Positions 36,420 through 48,540 of a stretch of 64,000 bases of DNA are shown here, one piece after another. Position 1 is the stretch's first letter. Each line of letters starts with the position of its first letter. A program made the translations under genes and the position numbers. Under the pieces are notes generated by a model. It had not been told where the DNA came from, made no database searches, and worked only from the letters and a program-made list of their open reading frames with translations. This DNA comes from Uranotaenia lowii. Taxonomy: Eukaryota; Arthropoda; Insecta; Diptera; Culicidae. The DNA is taken from contig NC_073693.1 in the NCBI RefSeq assembly GCF_029784155.1, forward strand, positions 288,644,875-288,708,874, given 5' to 3'.

Positions 36420-36724
36420 GTAAAAAAATTGTTCAAAAGTACACCACTTAGCCCTACCTGTTTATCAACAAAGTTAAGACTTATTTGTTGGAATCATTGA
36501 AACTGCAGTACTTTTTACACAAATTTGTAATGGTCATGTGTTTTTCTTGGTTTCTCACTAGCATCTTAAGCAATATAAACTTTTAAGGGAATTTTTATTA
36601 GAGTCAAAAAGCAGTTAAACACAGATGAATTTACAATGTGCTACGTTAAAAAAATTTAAAAAGTTGCTAAAATAACGAAGTTAATGAAATATTATAAGAT
36701 CATTCGAAGTTTGTATGTTTGTGT
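36420..36724. other. Short gene-free stretch
   Basis: Nothing recognised. Confidence 0.3.
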
Positions 36725-37675
36725 GTAGATCATCTACCATGGGTGCACGGAATCATCGCAGTTTTATCAAAGTATGATTTCCACAGTAGGCCGCTGCAAG
36801 CTTTGAATGGAAACATCAAATTCTTAAATTTTTACACCTCCCATAACTTTTTTTTGGGTTTTTTGCTGCCAGAAATAGCAATAATTTTTTTTTTAAACGA
36901 TCCATCCAGTCCTGAATTAGCGCAACGAGTTTTAATTTTGTATGGAAATTTGTATGGTAAAACAAAGTTTTTCATTCAAAAATCGCCTGAGATTTTCTGA
37001 AAGTTCAAAAAAAAACTACTTGAGATGAAAAGTGTTTCTTGATTCTTGCAGTACATTTCATGTGAACGAAGCATAAACCTAAATTATACTTGAGAAAAGA
37101 TATTCAATGTTATGTAAAATTATTGTTATCAAAATTCATTTTTTTTAATTATCTCGTTTTTGACTGCTTGTTTGAAAGCTGTGTAACAGTAGGATGGAAA
37201 TAAAAAATCTCAAAAAACTGCTTTGCATTGCCGGAGAATTTTTTGATTAATATAACCTTTGCCATAACATTTCTTGAAATTATTAACAGCTCTAGCAAGC
37301 AAAGTATGCCATTTTTGAATACTTTCCAATGGATTCAGATTTTTTTATTTTGAAATAATTTTAATTTTTTTCTTGAAACGCTTAGCTGCTTGTCATGTTA
37401 CCATAAAATGAAGCTTAAGAATAGTCAAAATCAAAAATTAAAGACAGACTTAATATCAAGCTTATTTGAATTTTCTTCTTCCATACAAATTTCCGTACAA
37501 AATTGAAACGCGGTGCGCTAACTCAGGAATCAACCAAATCATCTTAAATTTTACACTGATGCTTGGTGACCCAAAAGGCATAAAAAAACATATGGGAGCA
37601 AAATGTAATTTTTTGCAGCGGTCTATTTCCATGGTGTGTATCAAACCCGGCACCATGGCATCACGTGGATTGTTG
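36725..37675. repeat. Diverged long inverted repeat, about 200-240-bp arms
   Basis: The left arm (about 36725-36960) and right arm (about 37477-37675) share, inverted, CATGG-TGC, CCGCTGCAA, GAGTTAGCGCA and TTTTGTAYGGAAATTTGTATGG. Identity is low at the outer ends, so it is an old TIR element. No terminal duplication resolved. Confidence 0.55.
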
Positions 37676-38160
37676 TGAAATTAATGTATTTCGTGTCACT
37701 GGATGGATTACTTTTACCAGTTTCAATCAATTACGACATCATTTTTAAATTTATAAAATGCAAAGTTTTATAAATTTACTTCAGGTTTTTTTTGTCAAAA
37801 GACTTGAACGTGAGTGACACTTAACTGGTTGTTTCAAAAAGGAGCCCAAATTATCCCATTTCACCACAAACAGAACACTTATCTTCATGCATTCCACGAA
37901 TCCTGAGCTCTTTAGTAGCCCCAGATCTGGCCTCCTCATGTACTTATTCATTTATTAGAACTTAGGTAATAGCTCAATTTTTCTTCAAATGCTAGGCCAT
38001 TCAATGCGATAGAAAAATCCATTTTCAAAAATAGAATGAATTTCATTCAATCTTTCATCGATTGGGCTGTTTAGACATTCCACTTTTTCTGTTTCCACAT
38101 GGCGTTTAAATTTTTTTTTCTACGACGTTTTATCAGTCCGTCAGAAGAAATGAAATGATC
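37676..38160. other. Gene-free stretch
   Basis: Nothing recognised. Confidence 0.35.
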
Positions 38161-38615
38161 GTGTCCGGGTTGGGCAAATCCGGACATTTTTACCCAAAAA
38201 CCTGTTAAAATCTGGACATTTAATGTTATTATTTTTTATTCGAAATCCGTGCTGGATCCGAGATCATTTTGACCTATATCCAGAATCTTCTCATAAAAAT
38301 TTTAAAAAAAGTGACGTAACACATGAAAACTTATATTTTTATTAAGTCACATTAGTGGCTTTCAATTCAATTATTTAACATTTGCAAATATTGTTTGAAA
38401 GATTTTTTTTCGGTTAAACAAGCATAAAAACATACATTGTGTTGAAAAAAAAAAATAGAGCTTTGGATTACATTTGGCTTAGATTGAGGATTAAGCCAGG
38501 AAAATGCAGACTTTTTTCTCGATATTCAGAAAACCGGAACAGACCGAGTATTTCCCTTTTTTTTCTTTGAAAAACTGAACCAACCCGGATAAACCGGGCA
38601 ATCTAGAATACTGGA
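38161..38615. repeat. Fragments of CCGGGCA-type repeat
   Basis: GTGTCCGGGTTGGGCAAATCC and AAAATCTGGACATTT at the left, and CAACCCGGATAAACCGGGC at the right (38581-38600), belong to the AAGGTTGCC-terminus family. Termini are eroded. Confidence 0.45.
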
Positions 38616-38664
38616 TCTGGTTTGGCTCAGGAAAACTTTCGAAATAATGATTATGATTAAAATC

Positions 38665-38870
38665 ATGCAGCAAATAAGTATCAGAAACAGCTACAGGATC
38701 AGGAAAAGTATCAAGATCAACATCAAGATCAGAATCTTCATCTGGATCAGAATCGATTTCATTATCAGGATTAGAATCAACTTGGAGATCAGTATTAGAA
38801 GAATGACTAGGTACTGAATCTGGATTAAGATTTAAATCTATATCAGATTCAAGATCAGGTTCAAATTAAA
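38665..38870. repeat. Degenerate GATCA hexamer tract
   Basis: Variants of GGATCA, AAGATCA and AGAATC, like the tracts at 31605 and 33610. It again lies next to CCGGG-type repeat fragments. Confidence 0.6.
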
Positions 38871-38890
38871 GTTAAAAATGAGTTTTTTAG

Positions 38891-38911
38891 TATATATATA
38901 TATATATATAT
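38891..38911. repeat. Short (TA)n microsatellite
   Basis: A 21-bp uninterrupted TA run. Confidence 0.9.
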
Positions 38912-39889
38912 CTGTATGAGTATCAAGATCCGGATAAGGGCAATGGTCCTGATCCGAGGAGGAGTAAAATTAAAAATTTCAGTTTTAGTTTTGTGAAGTA
39001 AGTTGTAGATTTTGGTCGTATCAATATGTTCATCTTTTGGAATTATGGTTCAATTTGGAAAATCAACTTTGTAATATGAGTTGATTTGAAAAAAAAAATA
39101 ACAAAATCAATAAAAGGATGCATTGCAAAATTGTTTAGCATGTTGATTGCAGAAATATTTAGAAAAGAACAAAAAAGAGATTTTTTGTATATATTGGAAT
39201 AAACAAATCATAAAAATGTTTTTTCTTACCATTCAATACAACATATTCCAACCAATCAAGCGAACTTCAAAATAATTCCGATCCTTTGTCCTCAAAATAC
39301 AATCAATATTATTCCCATCAAAGCTGTTCTGGTCAATATGACCCGAAGTTCACATTCCAATCATCATAATGATTATTCTAATGTACTGAAGAACAGAGAT
39401 TTTTTAGGGACTGACTATTTAAGTTTCAAAAATCCTCTCATAAGATACAGCGAAACAAAACAAAAGTAATTTTTTGAAATTTAGATTTCTTTTACTGCAA
39501 AATCCGAGATAGTGGACAAAACTTTCATTGGGCCCCTACTTGTTTATAGATCGTTGAAAAGTTCTATTCTTGACAATTACAAAAACCAATATAACGATAA
39601 AACATAACATTCCTGTCAGAAGTTATATAGTCTTTAAAATTAAAATTGCCTTTTTGAACTTATTTTGTTTGAAACGAATTTCTGATGACCGGGTACAAAA
39701 AATCGCCTTAACCCTTCGTTTCATAAAGTAACAAATTTGCAACAAATAATTGATGGGAAAAGTGAAAAATCGTATTTTATTTAATTTTTTTTTCTTTATG
39801 TACACATAATTTCCGACTGTTTAAAATTAATTTTAAGAAAAAATTAAAAATCATGAAACTAAGGGTAAACTTTAAAAAAGTGAAAAACA
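38912..39889. other. Gene-free AT-rich stretch
   Basis: No feature recognised. Confidence 0.4.
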
Positions 39890-40010
39890 AGAATAAATTA
39901 TCTACACAATGAACATCAATCATCATCAATCAACAAAATCGGTCAATATTTACGGTCAACAAAATGCAAACTGGTTAAATTGTCCCGAAGCAGAAATTTT
40001 GCGAACAGCT
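39890..40010. repeat. Dispersed repeat, copy of 440-565
   Basis: See the copy at 440-565; the shared order of words is AATAAATTATCTACACA, AAAATCGGTCAA and TTTTGCGAACAGC. Confidence 0.5.
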
Positions 40011-40289
40011 TTGGTGCTTTGGATTTTTTCACGCGGCTTTTAAACGTTTTTTAAATGATTTAAGAAGATACCAAAACCAGGGATAGATATTCCCGTTTTT
40101 TTCCAAACCACTCGTGGGTGGTCAATTGATTTGGACGTAGCTTTTCGACAGAACTGTGAACCAAAATTTTTACTTGAAGATCCTGTTGAAGAATTGAAAA
40201 AACTGTGGAGGAAATAATATTCAAACCAAAATTGAATATTTTGTTCTGAAAAATCAACATAATTTTTGTTTCTTCTGTTGAACCCCCAT

Positions 40290-40581
40290 TAGAAGAGTTT
40301 TGTGCCTATTTATAAACTTTCTTCAATTGAACAACATTGTCGAAGACCGTATCTTATTAGACAAAAAAGTAATCAACTGTTGAAAAGGGTTATGCCTTTT
40401 GGCGTTGCAAAAGAATCAATTCAACTGACATCACTGCTGGTGACTAACGAAGTATTGCTTGCAAAGTAGTCATCCGTTTTGACATCACTAATCATGGATG
40501 AGTTGTGAACCAAAACGAAATTTTTGAAACTCCAAGGTTTGAGAAATTCAGAAATGATGCCTTTTCGACTCAGTCTATTCT
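40290..40581. mobile_element. One-armed relic of the AGACTGAGTCGA foldback family
   Basis: Matches part of an arm of 34703-36410 (for example CATTG(C/T)CGAAGACCGTA and CTGCTGG) and ends with TCGACTCAGTCTA, the family terminus. The other arm is not visible. Confidence 0.6.
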
Positions 40582-43500
40582 ACAATTCAACTACACCTAA
40601 ATAAGTTGAATGATCTTTTTGCATGGTAATAGCGGTTTTATTTTGGTTATTTTTATCAAAACTTGCACACCAATCGTTCAAAAAGGGAATCCAGTGTACG
40701 TACACCTTTTAATAATTTTATTAAAGGATAATGATGAAAGATTTTTGAATCCTTTTTTCAATCTTCAATTTACGTTGCGAGCCTTAGGAAGTGCTAGCTT
40801 AAAGGGCTGCCCATTACAGACATTGTTATTTGATAATCATTAGTTTTTAATTAAAATATAAAATGGGACAGGAATAATAAGATAAAACAGTAAAAATGAA
40901 AATTTTAAGTAGCATTTTAAACAATTAAAAAGATTATCCTATCAGACATTTTGGAATTGTAAAAAAAAACAAATTTAATCTGTGAACCTATGTGTTACCA
41001 GGGTTTAGAAGAAAAAAAAATCTTTAAGTACATTTATCATTAAATTCAGGTTTAGTTTTAACATGAGTTCATTTCCGTTTAAATAAATGTTTTCATTTTT
41101 AATTGAAGTATTAGTACTCAAATTTTTTTAAAAATGTATATTGAAATTTGTTAAACAAAATTACAAAAATAAGTTTAGAATTCAAACGAAAATTTCAAAT
41201 ATGAATCGAATTTATTGAATAGTTTAAGAGCTTAAAGATTGAATTCGTATGGAAGAAACTACTACTTTTACGAATGGATCTGTTTAAGGAATATGGAAGA
41301 TCGTAAATTTAAAAAAATCTCACTCTACAGGACCATTGAACTGAATCAAAATTAAGACTAGTTCAATCAAGATCGCAAATCTGAAATCATCCAGATTTTT
41401 TTTCTCCTTTTGAATCCGAAGTAAGATATTTTTATAAAAATTTTCTCATATCCATCTGAAAAAAGGTGCAAAATACTAGTATCATTAGGAGAAAAATATC
41501 TTTAAGAATTTGTTTAGTGCTGGAACTGAATTTTTTCAAAGGAAGTTCCAAAAACACCGTAGTTTCAAGCTGTTATAGTTTTTTTTTTTGAATAAATAAG
41601 TTTTTAAAATATTTGACAGCTTTATACACTTCCCGCACATTTCCTATCGCTTGCAGCATGAAAATGAGATTGAACTTTTCAATGACGCCTGGCTTGAGGC
41701 TCATGACATCCACAAGATAACCACAAACTACGAGCTAAGCTGCAAAACGATATAACCACCTCAGGGAACTTAAGGATGGGATGCAGAAAATTCATTAAAA
41801 CCATGACTGAGCGAGATGTATTAATGCGGGAAAGTTTTCCAGCTGTCGTTGGGACGTATGCAAATGAAGATGCATGCAAACGTTTCAAAATGTGTGTACA
41901 AAATATTGTAGAGGTTTGCAGAGGCATTATTTTGCCTGCTTTCTCTCTATCTCTTTTTATCTGAATTATGGAGTTGCAAGTTGGTATGACGGCGTGCTAA
42001 AATTTGCCTCCGGTAAAAAAAATTGGCTACACTTTTCATTCCACCCTCGAAAAGCCACGTCTATCACATTAAACTATTCCTGTTCCTCCTTATCTCGGGC
42101 AAAACTCGTGATAGAAGGAAGGATTCATCCCGGCAGAAAATGTGAAGAGGCTACACCTACACACCAGTATAAGGTCTACGGTCGGTATGCATGCATAAAA
42201 TAGTACACACAGTCCCAGTTTTCCCAAACCATCATCATCGCCATCGCGACGTTTCTGCATCAGGAAGGAGGAAATGAGGAACGTGATTTAACCCAAACGT
42301 CGTTGCTCCAGCTTTTGCTGAATACGCAACAGACGACTTGAGAATTTATTAAATGTCTAAAATATTCATGTCATACAAGACCAGAAACTCAACCACCGAG
42401 GTTTTTTTTTTCTAGACTTGCCCCTCTCTCAAATTTTCCTATTCTATTTGATATAAAACTAAAGGAAATCGTCACCCTGGTTGGAGAAATTCGTGCCGCC
42501 GGAGCAGTTTTCTGGGTGCAACAGCAAAAGACAACCCGGATTTCATCATCCGGCAGTTTTCCAAGTGTATCGAGACACTACTCATTTTTGTATGCGCATC
42601 CATTCCATACCCTACTCAGCCAGGACCCATAGACACTCCATATCTTTTGAGTGATATCTTCTCTGGAACACCCCGAAGAAAACGACTAGCGGATAAAGTT
42701 GACCGGAGTTCTGTGCTCCTAGCTCAAGTGGAGTGGAGTAGAGCAGCAGTGCCAAACGATACAAAGTGAACTCTACACAGATGCAAACATCGGTTACAGG
42801 GTGGCAAGAATCTATCGTTCAAACATCACAGAAACATATCTAATTTAGAAATGTTGTGTTAATTTTGAATGTTTTTAACACGACGTTCATCGCCATGCTC
42901 ATTTTGGCTGTTTTATCTGAAGAAACCAAAGAACTTCCCGGAGAGAGAAAACAAATAGGGAGAACTCCAAAATTTGCAACGTGTAGCTAAACTAAGCGGC
43001 TGACTTGCGTAAGAGAGCGTCACACGTTTTTTTATGTGACGGGGCCTCCCAGAAAATACACCCTTCACCCGAATATGGGTCCCAAGGCGACGAACTTGTT
43101 AACGCTCTTCCTATATGTTCGAAAAAAAAAACTTTGTAACGGGTTTTAAGAGTGACGTATAGAAAACTATTTTTAAAACGACGACTGCCATATGATCCTT
43201 CAACTGAATGTAAACGTATAAGTTATTTTAAAGAACATTAAGAAACCTAACAAGTTTCCTTCGTGGTATTTTCATAATTACATGAAGCGACCATTAGATA
43301 TTTTCAAGCAGATATGTCATGTTTGTAGAATTTTTTACGCATACGTTTTGTTAAAATAAAAGGTGTCGAAATGTCACACGAAATTGAGCATTGGTAAAAT
43401 ACCCTTGAAGTAGACCAAATGAGATGAAAATTGATAGGTATCTTCGAGACAGGTTGGGAAGCAATACCAAGTTTTTGAATTTGGTGAAAGTAGTTTTTTT

Positions 43501-44217
43501 ATACAACCACCCTAACTGACAGCAGAGGAATCACTTAGTTCTATGGACAATAAATCCTCGAAAACATGTTCAATCTTTAATATCTCAGGAGCTAAATATA
43601 ACATTGGCATTTTGTGTTTTGGGTTTGTGTATTTGTCTTCAATAGGCTCAGCCGCATAAAGACCTAAAGAGCTGAAATTTGGCATGGGTGTTCATGAGGA
43701 CCAGGATTGATGAATTTTTTTTTATATTCTCGGGTGAACCCATTTCATGGGGTCGTCCATACAACACAAATATTGCTTAAGCGATATCGACGTTATTATA
43801 CGAAGGATTGAGATGAAAATTTGAACATTGATGTTTTGAAAGACGAGAGATTCATCTCAAGTATCAAATTTTCTGTCAGGGTTTGGCCAAGGAGGTCGTC
43901 CATATTAACTGTTCATAATATAAGAAATATCGAATATTACGAATTTAGTCAAAAATTCAAACACGAGAGCTTTGAAGGACGAAAATTCGATTCCTAATTT
44001 TAAGCTATAATTAAAATAGACTGAAACGTAAAACTAGGGATTTTTTTTAAAAACATCACCGATCAATGTCAACAAAAGAAACCTCGAAAACCCCGACTAT
44101 AGTACTGATGAAATATTTTGAACACTATTTGATTACGTTCATTTTCAAATTTTTAATTTTGTTAGTTAAAAAGTTTAAGAAAAAACTAACATATAAATGC
44201 TAAATTTTCTTCACACT
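40582..44217. other. Gene-free stretch
   Basis: 41600-42780 is less AT-rich and has overlapping ORFs on both strands (for example 41874-42203) without domain features. 43550-44000 looks repeat-like but has no visible termini. No gene or RNA recognised. Confidence 0.4.
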
Positions 44218-44286
44218 TGCTCCGAGGAATTTGGATAGATTGCTCCGAGGAATGTGGATAGATTGCTCCGAGGAATGTGGATAGAT
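44218..44286. repeat. 23-bp unit in three tandem copies
   Basis: TGCTCCGAGGAATKTGGATAGAT is repeated three times with one substitution. Confidence 0.9.
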
Positions 44287-44825
44287 TATCCTCATGAACG
44301 TTTTACTCTTCATCAGGCAGAAATTTTTTAAATAAAGGATATATGTATTTTTAAATACCTATTTAACATTGGGTCCAAACTATGTTTCAAAAATAAAATA
44401 AAGCTTACATTTTTCTGTGCAACTAAATAAATTTCCGGTTCTCCATGGTTTCTCCGTTCATTTTCCAGTAGTGGAACCATTGCCATAAAATGCTTTACGA
44501 TCAATGATACATCCTACCTGGGGCACAGTGGAGGGTCAATTCTGTCCAGAAGAATTGCATATTTGAGCTGAGAGTGCCCGATGGGCAATCGTGCCAGGAT
44601 GACATCTACAGTGTTTTTTACCTCACGCAACTGATTATTGGAATTTGAGTTTCACTGATTTTATTGCAATGTTATACATTACAACACATTGGCTGATTCA
44701 CTCTCTGGAGCCACTTTTGCTTGGGTGATTGTTATTCAGAGTGTTTTAACATTGCTGGATTTTCAGTTTCGCATACTCTATAGAAAGCTGGTAATTTCAA
44801 AATATTTTTAAAACTAAAATTGAAT
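44287..44825. other. Gene-free stretch
   Basis: CTCTCTGGAGCCACTTTTGCTT at 44700-44722 recurs at 46874 and 47992, so a dispersed repeat is present, but its limits are unclear. Confidence 0.35.
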
Positions 44826-45022
44826 TTTTTTTTTTTTGTTCCGATTATAGTCGTTTTACCATCTTTATGGCATTCGCGACTTTATCAACGTTGCAGTTGG
44901 CGGATCGTTATTGAAAAACTATCCGGTACAACTGTGTTCGATGTTTACTCTTGGGCTCGAACTCGCGGACATCGGCTCAGGAGACAACAGACTTGCCAAC
45001 TGATCTATATCACAAGCCCCTA
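44826..45022 (-). repeat. tRNA-derived SINE (family B), most complete copy
   Basis: On the minus strand: GGGGCTTGTGATATAG, an A-box-like TAGATCAGTTGGC and a B box GAGTTCGAGCCC, then a body with GTTGTACCGGATAG and AAGTCGCGAATGCCATAAAG, and an oligo-A tail (T run at 44826-44838 on the plus strand). The ORF 44820-45071 crossing it is spurious. Confidence 0.75.
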
Positions 45023-45597
45023 TACTAAAATTGAATGGTATAGGATCGAGGTGTTAAAAAAGAAAAAGTAACTCTTAGGGAGGTGGGAGAGCGTCTGGTA
45101 CTATCATATTCGATCGATATGTATGAAGCACTATAGTGGAAACGCATGGTGAAAAGGATAATGAAGTGTCTAATGAGGCAGGGGGAAAAACATTTTATGC
45201 GACACAATGGTTATGTGATTGCGGATGATAATATCGAAATTTTGATCGAGAACCTGGAAGAATCCATGCTAAAGACAGGGCAGGAGGAATGCCTTCTTTA
45301 GAAAAATAAGTACAAGAGATATAAGTGTAGAAATCAGCAGTATTTTTTTATCTACATACATGACCCAAACCAATAGTGTGGCCATCTAGAGCTCCAAAAT
45401 AAATTTGATTGAGAGTTTGTGGACGTTTTTTGAAAAAAAAGTGAACAAAATTATGTTTAGAATAACAAAAGAGATATTTTAATGTTTTCGCACATGGCTG
45501 GATTCCCCATCCCTGAAAAATCAACAAAATTCTACAAAAAAGTGTGCAATCGTGGTCAGTTAGTTGAAGTGTTTTTTTTAATGTCATACCCTTAAAG
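45023..45597. other. Gene-free stretch
   Basis: Nothing recognised. Confidence 0.35.
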
Positions 45598-45599
45598 TA

Positions 45600-45790
45600 T
45601 ACAGTGCAGTAAACTGGTTTGTACTCAATTAACAGGAAATTTAAAAAAAAAGAATTTTAATCTTCAAATGATCTTGAAATTACCAGATTTTGAACGAGCT
45701 AATTAAAAATTAAAAAAATTGTGAGAAGCTAAAAATACCAGCATTTTTAGACCAAAACGATGAATGGATTTTTATTTTTGCCGGTCACTG
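45600..45790. mobile_element. Possible Tc1/mariner-like MITE
   Basis: TATACAGTGCAGTAAACTGG at the left and GCCGGTCACTGTATA at the right form a short inverted repeat with TA at the ends, and the sequence inside the right end (GGCAAAAATAAAA on the minus strand) is typical of Tc1-type termini. About 190 bp with no ORF. Confidence 0.4.
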
Positions 45791-47163
45791 TATATATTGT
45801 GTGGGCAGCAAAATTGATCATGTCGAATTTCGAACACCAACCATATGCATTTTTTAGAAAAGGCCCAAAAAAAACGGATCTCTGGAAAGTTTCAGCTAAA
45901 CCGAACTTGATTTAAAAGTACATCAAAGCACTAAAAGTTTTAATTTTTTGATCCAAAAAAACTACCAAAGGGGGAAATAAAGTTTATAGAAAAAATTGAA
46001 ATTTTAATTATGAAGCCAAATGATTTAAAAATGTAAAAAAACATAGAAATCTGATATTACCTCGAAGAAAATTGTTTGGCCAATTGACTTTCTTGAACTT
46101 TTAGCCAAATTGTCTGACTTTACCTTATAACTCATGAGATGACAAAGTTATAGTCTTAACAAAATGAAATATTTCTATGCATAAATAACTATTTAATGAT
46201 AAAATAACTATCGAAAAATAAATATTTGAAGTCGTGAAATCACAACGGGGCACTTTCTAAAAAAATACTATACATATTTTACAGTTCCAAAAATTTCATC
46301 TTCAAATGTTTCTTCTCCAAAGCGCCTCAGCTTTAACTATCCACCTACCATTTCTTTTCTTTCGTTTTCAATCTACCTGAGTTCATCTCGCAGAAATTTC
46401 ATTAAATATTATAACAAAAGCATAATGGCGATAAAAATCTGAAAATAATTCCGTTTTCAATAAACAATGTCGAAAATATGATATGTTGAAAGGGATGTTT
46501 GTTGAAAAAGTGAGATTATTTGTAAATATTCATAAATTAAAACATGCTATCACTTCTTACGAGTCTATTCATTTTCAGAAAAAAGAACCCTTAATAACTG
46601 TTTGATTGTTCACAGATTGAAATTCAACTTTCAATATAATATATCACAATAGCTAGCACACCAAAGTGCATTTAAATTCTACACCACCACATATTTTAAA
46701 AAAATTACCCATTTTAAATATGTTCCAACATTCAGCTGAGGAAACCAAAATGGAACTAAGTTTGTTTTAAGAGTTATGAAAAAAAAACTTTTTCTAGGGA
46801 TGAATCATCCCGTAGGAAGAAAATCCCAATAAAGGAAAAGAAAACATGAAAATAATACTTTTTTATAATTAAACTCTCTGGAGCCACTTCTTGCTTTGAT
46901 TGTTCCTTATCAAAAAATTACAAAAAGGGTATCTTTTATTGTTCAAAAATCTTTCTGGTATGTTTTTGAGAGTGATTCAATTTTTACTTCATTTGAATTT
47001 AAAAACTCCTAGGATCTCCTAGGATTTGACAAGAAATGTTTAAAGATTTCTTCTTTTTTTGTTTTGTTGTTCGCGTCAGTTTGACAGGATTTGAATTCAA
47101 TCATTTCAACTGACTTTGATCTTTCAACCAGCCAAGTATTTCTTCAAAACTTTTAAGAAAGCG
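45791..47163. other. Gene-free AT-rich stretch
   Basis: Nothing beyond the CTCTCTGGAGCCACTTCTTGCTT motif at about 46874. Confidence 0.35.
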
Positions 47164-47172
47164 TGTAGTATT

Positions 47173-47504
47173 AGACTAAGTCGATTTGTTTTTTTTTATA
47201 AACCCTGGGGTCTCAAAAGCTTCGTTTTGGTTCAAAAGTGAACCATGATTTTTTGCAGAATTTTCAAGTGACGTTAACATAAGTAAATTTGAGCTTTAAG
47301 GTTTGTATGGGAAAATTGAATATGTTGTACTGAAAAATAAACATTGTTTTTGTTTTTATTATTAGCTGTTTAACAGGGATGTGTCTTTTGGCATTGATGA
47401 ACAATAAATCTAAATAAATCTAACGTAACTTAAAAATTCTGCAAAAATCAAACGACCCCAGAATTTGAGAAATTCGAAAATGACCACAAATCGACTCAGT
47501 CTAC
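47173..47504. mobile_element. Short foldback MITE of the AGACTGAGTCGA family
   Basis: Ends AGACTAAGTCGATTTG and CAAATCGACTCAGTCT; the arms match the outer 100-150 bp of the 34703-36410 element. TGTAGTATT (47164-47172) and TGTGGTATT (47505-47513) form a 9-bp duplication with one change. It is an internal-deletion derivative. Confidence 0.75.
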
Positions 47505-47513
47505 TGTGGTATT

Positions 47514-48039
47514 TTATTTTTAATGCCTTCATAATAAAATTCGATTTTATAGAAATTGATCGTGTAGAATTGAAATCAGGTTTAACATTCGATTTTCGAC
47601 TCTAGTTTTGGTGATGTAGGGATTTAAAGATATCAAATTTGTCAATTGCAATTATGCCTAGAAATCGTATTCATTTCTACAACGCATTCTTGACCCTTTT
47701 TCCGTACAGTCAAATATTGAACAGCACTGCCTAAAATAATTGAAACGTTTTTGAATAAATTTTTTGAAAAAAAAAATCCAAAATCAATTTTAGTCAACAT
47801 CAGCAAACGGCAAGCCTTATGTTCTTGATTTTTCTTTTATTTTGTTTCTATGAATTTATTTATGGAATACAGATCGGTTTTTATACCTTAAAAGTGTCTT
47901 GTTTATGATTAAAAATATGTGGTTATTTAATATTTTGATAATTCAATGTGAGTAATAGATTTCCAGTATAATAACACATTGACAGTTTCACTCTCTGGAG
48001 CCACTCTTTGCTTCGTTAAATAAAATTCAGGTTTTTAAT
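47514..48039. other. Gene-free AT-rich stretch
   Basis: Contains one CTCTCTGGAGCCACTC motif. Nothing else recognised. Confidence 0.35.
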
Positions 48040-48540
48040 AAAATGCTTAGTTTAGCTTAGCTTGATTGACTACTCACATCCACCTTTAAACATTGAATCC
48101 GGAATGCTTTATTAAAATTTCCTAGTAATAAATTAGTAATGAACAATTTCGTTCAATTTCTCCAATAGGCTTTTTACCTCTTTATTGGTTAGATGCATTT
48201 GGAATCCCATGATCGCAGGCGTGGCTCAGTAGAACAAATTACACATCGCCAATGGTTGCTACTCCGTGATTGACCGAGGCCACCAATTTTGTTCAAAGGT
48301 CAAATGAAAGGTGTCTGGGACTGACAGCACATTCACAATGCCCAAAACTGATGCTCTCTCTTTAATCATCAATAACGGCGCCGGCCACGTACTAGCAGTC
48401 AATAGATGGATTGGAAAAGAGAGAAAGGGATGAAAGAACAATGTAGCGCTTTAGGACCGAGGTCACTTCTGCATCCTAGCAAAAAAAAATTGGGTTGGAG
48501 CGTTGGGTAAAAGGATATGATCAGGAGACACTTTTGACAA
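48040..48540. repeat. 480-bp dispersed repeat, copy 1
   Basis: Starts around TTTAGCTTGATTGACTACTC, then has GTGATTGACCGAGGCCACCAATTTTG... and ends past TTAGGACCGAGGTCAC. An inverted copy occupies about 58735-59205. Neither has an ORF or clear termini. Confidence 0.65.
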
